Below, piece after piece: positions 61,324 to 64,000 of a stretch of 64,000 bases of DNA. The stretch covers positions 1-64,000 of the forward strand of contig CAKTEU010000010.1 in NCBI GenBank assembly GCA_934552855.1, in the 5' to 3' direction. The first letter of the stretch is position 1; each line of letters starts with the position of its first letter. The position numbers and the translations under genes are program-made. The DNA comes from an uncultured Eubacteriales bacterium (lineage in GTDB: Bacteria > Bacillota > Clostridia > Oscillospirales > Acutalibacteraceae). The notes beneath the pieces were generated by a model. It worked only from the letters and a program-made list of their open reading frames with translations, ran no database searches and was not told the DNA's origin.

Positions 61324-62790
61324 ATGTCAAACAAACTCGAAAAGAAGTACGGCCTATTGACGGCTATCTGTATGGTTGTCGGAATAGTTGTCGGCAGCGG
61401 CGTCTTCTTTAAGGCGCAAACGATCCTTGAAAAAACCGAAGGTGATATGCCTCTTGGTATCCTTGCTTGGATCATCGGCGGCGTAATCATGATTTTCTGT
61501 ATCCTCGCCTTCTCGGTAATGGCACAAAAATATGAAAAAGTCAACGGCGTTGTTGACTACGCCGAAGCAACAGTGGGCAGTAAGTACGCCTACATGATCG
61601 GCTGGTTCATGAGCACAACATATTATCCCGGAATGACATCGGTTCTTGCATGGCTTTCCGCAAGATATCTTCTTGTTTTTGTCTGCTCGGTCAATCCCAA
61701 CTTTGCAATGCACATTGCAGCTTCCGAAGGCGGCTGTGTTTACGGCCCGGAATGTCTTGCTCTCTCCTGCCTTTTCCTCGTCGGAAGCTACGCTATGAAT
61801 GCTCTTTCGCCGAAGATTGCCGGAAAATTCCAGGTTTCAACAACGTTCATCAAGCTTGTTCCCCTTGTACTCATGGCAATTGTCGGAACAATTTACGGCT
61901 TCACTCACAACATGGCCGGCTCTGCCGATCCCATTCTCATTGAAAACTTCAAAACCGCTTCCGGCAACACATCGGTTCTTTTTGTTGCCGTTTGCGCAAC
62001 AGCTTTTGCATATGAAGGCTGGATTATTGCAACCTCAATTAACGCAGAGCTTAAAAACGCAAAGCGCAACCTTCCGATTGCTCTTGTTCTCGGCGGAATC
62101 ATAATCATTGCCGTTTATGTTCTTTATTATATCGGCGTTGCCGGCGGAGCAGACGTTAATACGCTCAGAAGCGAAGGCGCATCGGTTGCTTTCACCAATG
62201 TTTTCGGAAACGTTCTCGGAAACATTCTCAATCTTTTTGTTGCGGTTTCCTGCATGGGTACTCTCAACGGTCTTATGCTCGGTTCAACAAGAGGCCTTTA
62301 TTCGGTTGCAGTCAGAGGTTTCGGTCCCAAGCCGAAAACCTTCAGCGAAGTCAGCAACGAAACGAATATGCCCACAAACTCTTCTGTTTTCGCCGTTCTT
62401 GTTTGCGCTTTGTGGCTTGTATACTTCTTCGGCGCAAACCTCACTCCGAAGCCCTGGTTCGGTCTTTTCAGCTTTGACTCCTCAGAGCTTCCGATCATCA
62501 CAATTTATGCATTTTACATTCCCATCTTCATCCTTTTCATGAAGAAGGCAAAGGACGTAAACCCGTTCAAGCGTTTTGTTCTTCCCGCTCTTGCAATCAT
62601 CGGTTCGGCATTCATGGTCTTTGCCGCAATTTATTCGCACGGTATTGCTCCTTATCAGGCAGCAAAAGCAGAAGGCACATTCAGCTGTCCGGTTCTTTTC
62701 TATCTTATCGTTTTCGCCGTAATCATGGTTATCGGTCTTTGCTTTGCAAAAAAGAGATTTCCGAAATCGGATTCAAAAGGAAAAAAATGA
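61324..62790 (+). CDS. Amino acid permease of the APC superfamily
   Basis: The 488-residue protein has about twelve membrane helices. The family N-terminal motif is GIVVGSGVFFKAQTIL near residue 20-35, and AFAYEGWIIATSINAELKNAKRNLPIAL is the conserved helix 6 region. It resembles serine/threonine or heteromeric-type exchangers. The substrate is not certain. The frame opens at 61195, but ATG 61324 follows GGAGGAGAATGT. Confidence 0.93.
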   Translation: MSNKLEKKYGLLTAICMVVGIVVGSGVFFKAQTILEKTEGDMPLGILAWIIGGVIMIFCILAFSVMAQKYEKVNGVVDYAEATVGSKYAYMIGWFMSTTYYPGMTSVLAWLSARYLLVFVCSVNPNFAMHIAASEGGCVYGPECLALSCLFLVGSYAMNALSPKIAGKFQVSTTFIKLVPLVLMAIVGTIYGFTHNMAGSADPILIENFKTASGNTSVLFVAVCATAFAYEGWIIATSINAELKNAKRNLPIALVLGGIIIIAVYVLYYIGVAGGADVNTLRSEGASVAFTNVFGNVLGNILNLFVAVSCMGTLNGLMLGSTRGLYSVAVRGFGPKPKTFSEVSNETNMPTNSSVFAVLVCALWLVYFFGANLTPKPWFGLFSFDSSELPIITIYAFYIPIFILFMKKAKDVNPFKRFVLPALAIIGSAFMVFAAIYSHGIAPYQAAKAEGTFSCPVLFYLIVFAVIMVIGLCFAKKRFPKSDSKGKK

Positions 62791-62835
62791 TAATTTTGCA
62801 CGTTGAGTAACCGCAGATTAAGCAGTTACATTGAA

Positions 62836-62874
62836 AAACACTGTCGCACCGAAAAATGCGGCAGTGTTTTTTTT
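62836..62874. terminator. Bidirectional terminator between permease and mazF
   Basis: ACACTG-x-CGCA and TGCG-x-CAGTGT form a stem with one internal mismatch and an eight-base loop. T8 follows on the plus strand and TTTTTC on the minus strand. Confidence 0.85.
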
Positions 62875-62889
62875 AGCAAAATATCGGTC

Positions 62890-63237
62890 TTATGTAGTAA
62901 GACCGAAGCTTACCGAAAGAGCCTTGTCGATCCTGTCCATATCGGTTTCTCCGAGATTTCCCATATGCTCGCGAAGCCGCCTTTTGTCAAGCGTTCTGAC
63001 CTGTTCAAGAAGCACGATTGAATCCTTTGCAAGGCCGCAGCCGTCTGCATTGACCCTAATATGCGTCGGCAGGCTTGTTTTTGTTCTTCGGCTTGTTATT
63101 GCCGCCGCAATAACGGTTGGGCTGAACTTGTTTCCGACATCGTTTTGAACAATCAAAACCGGCCTTATTCCGCCCTGCTCCGAACCGACAACGGGACTGA
63201 GATCGGCATAAAAAATATCTCCACGTTTAACGTTCAT
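62890..63237 (-). CDS. mazF: MazF/PemK-type endoribonuclease
   Basis: Toxin of the MazF family, cleaving single-stranded mRNA at a short motif. The 115-residue protein has VKRGDIFYADLSPVVGSEQGGIRPVLIVQND, AAITSRRTKTSLPTH, and the catalytic Arg/Thr region, like NdoA of Bacillus. In Bacillus the antitoxin gene lies directly upstream; here the 138 bases upstream hold only a terminator and the neighbour gene, so none is nearby. ATG 63237 follows AAAGGGAG. Confidence 0.93.
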   Translation of the reverse strand: MNVKRGDIFYADLSPVVGSEQGGIRPVLIVQNDVGNKFSPTVIAAAITSRRTKTSLPTHIRVNADGCGLAKDSIVLLEQVRTLDKRRLREHMGNLGETDMDRIDKALSVSFGLTT

Positions 63238-63341
63238 CGAATTAACTCCCTTTCGTGCCAAAAAGCGCAGCCGAGTGCTGCACATCAATATTTTGTCCGG
63301 CTTTTCTTTCTTTTAATCACACGGGGAGCAAATAAAAAAAA

Positions 63342-63371
63342 TCAGCGGCAGCCTTTTTCGGCTGTCACTGA
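63342..63371 (-). terminator. Terminator between the lipoprotein gene and mazF
   Basis: On the minus strand TCAGTGACAGCC pairs with GGCTGCCGCTGA (one mismatch, loop GAAAAA), followed by TTTTTTTTATTTG. It isolates mazF from upstream transcription. Confidence 0.85.
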
Positions 63372-63375
63372 CAAT

Positions 63376-63870
63376 TTATGCGTTTTCGGTTATTTTTGTG
63401 AATTCAAAATCATAAGCACCCGCACGAAGCGACTTGAGAAAACCGCCTTCATCAAACGAAACGACCGCTTCGCCGAGCGGATAAGAAAATTTGACCTTCG
63501 GCTTTGAAAACGTATTTTCCTTTTCACCAAGGGCTGATAAAGCTTCAAAAAGCGTTTGAAATCCTTTTGAACGGCCAAAAAGATTTTGAAGGTTTTCGGC
63601 CGTACAAAACACACCGTCAAATCCCAACGAAAAAGAACCGTCCTTAAGCAAAAAAACAAAGCCTTCCGCTTCCTTCGGCAAAGAAAGGGAAAACGTCATT
63701 TCCTGCGGCGAAACATAATTCATCACACCCGAAATATAGGTTTCGTCCTCTTTGAAAGAGACAGTAACGGGCGTTTGAGGAAGTGAATAGCTTTTTTCGC
63801 CTTTTGAGCCGCTTGCACAGCCGCACAAAAAAAGAGCGAAAAAAAGAAAAAGCGCAGTGATTTTTTTCAT
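63376..63870 (-). CDS. Hypothetical lipoprotein
   Basis: The 164-residue protein has a lipoprotein signal peptide; the lipobox is FLCGC with the modified Cys at residue 18. The mature domain has alternating beta-strand patterns (VTVSFKEDETYISGVMNYV, MTFSLSLPKEAEGFVFLLKDG), recalling an LolA/LppX-like fold. I could not identify it. It has its own promoter and terminator. Confidence 0.75.
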   Translation of the reverse strand: MKKITALFLFFALFLCGCASGSKGEKSYSLPQTPVTVSFKEDETYISGVMNYVSPQEMTFSLSLPKEAEGFVFLLKDGSFSLGFDGVFCTAENLQNLFGRSKGFQTLFEALSALGEKENTFSKPKVKFSYPLGEAVVSFDEGGFLKSLRAGAYDFEFTKITENA

Positions 63871-63910
63871 CTTTCATCGAACCTTTCAAAAAAAGTGTTC
63901 CGATAAAAGT

Positions 63911-63939
63911 ATATCACCGCAGACGGAAAAATATGCCAA
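63911..63939 (-). promoter_or_regulatory. Promoter of the lipoprotein gene
   Basis: TTGGCA (63934-63939) and TGATAT (63911-63916) on the minus strand, 17-base spacer. Confidence 0.6.
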
Positions 63940-63943
63940 AATA

Positions 63944-63985
63944 CAACAAAAAAATAACCGCCAAGTTTTCATTATAACGGTTATT
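63944..63985 (-). terminator. Terminator of a gene beyond the right edge
   Basis: AATAACCG and CGGTTATT with a 17-base loop, followed on the minus strand by TTTTTTGTTGT. It implies a minus-strand gene ending just outside the window. Confidence 0.7.
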
Positions 63986-64000
63986 CTTTCATCAAGCAAG

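Noticed and set aside
1..64000. CRISPR arrays, rRNA or tRNA genes
   Set aside because: No regularly spaced repeats, no rRNA-like stretches and no tRNA cloverleaf or T-loop signature were seen on either strand.

Overview
The window looks like chromosomal DNA of an uncultured, spore-forming Clostridia member, probably an Oscillospirales or Ruminococcaceae-like gut bacterium. The evidence is the Firmicutes sporulation set (spo0A-spoIVB, spoIIGA-sigE), a T-box leader before alaS, strong AGGAGG ribosome binding sites, frequent TTG and GTG starts, consensus TTGACA-17-TATAAT promoters and moderate GC. It is almost entirely protein coding. I found no rRNA, tRNA or CRISPR array. Most genes are on the minus strand.

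Layout. At 1-21 a minus-strand gene (probably rpsU) runs off the left edge behind a perfect promoter. Then 184-16947 is one long minus-strand housekeeping block, in transcription order: SpoU methyltransferase, dprA, topA, trmFO, rnc, a radical SAM gene, smc, ftsY, rdgB, yhbY, a nadD-yqeK fusion, rsfS, leuS. It covers tRNA charging and modification, ribosome biogenesis, protein targeting and chromosome maintenance. The infC-rpmI-rplT operon with a structured leader lies at 17021-18501. Plus-strand envelope genes (YetF-type DUF421, DUF4363, NfeD, SPFH) fill 18640-21157. Next come spo0A with a perfect 0A box, spoIVB, and an ftsE-ftsX-M23 hydrolase-S41 cluster (21211-28090) whose S41 member has lost its catalytic Ser and Lys.

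28151-37700 is more accessory: a PucR-type regulator, a GNAT enzyme, a DUF1275 membrane protein, an FAD protein, an ECF sigma/anti-sigma pair, a SulP-like membrane protein with a ComEC-like metallo-beta-lactamase, an unknown gene, a gene remnant, and a 385-bp IS-derived palindromic element. 37699-44111 holds htrA behind its response regulator and kinase, then argS and DUF1934. 44445-51768 is surface and secretion oriented: two tandem LCAT-like lipases, a collapsed VTC/CotH remnant, a DMT exporter and a large secreted C-type-lectin protein with an unusual Cys-rich C-terminus.

52049-64000 holds spoIIGA-sigE, a 30-residue peptide gene with its own promoter and terminator, a GDSL esterase, a ComEC without its beta-lactamase domain, a phosphoribosyltransferase, a HIT protein, alaS with its T-box, an amino acid permease with a structured leader, an antitoxin-less mazF and a lipoprotein.

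The most unusual items are the inactive S41 pseudoprotease in the FtsEX operon, the altered acidic pocket of Spo0A, the isolated 30-residue amphipathic peptide gene, the VTC-CotH deletion scar, the switch-like palindromic region before the lectin gene, and the Cys-rich C-terminal module of that lectin protein.
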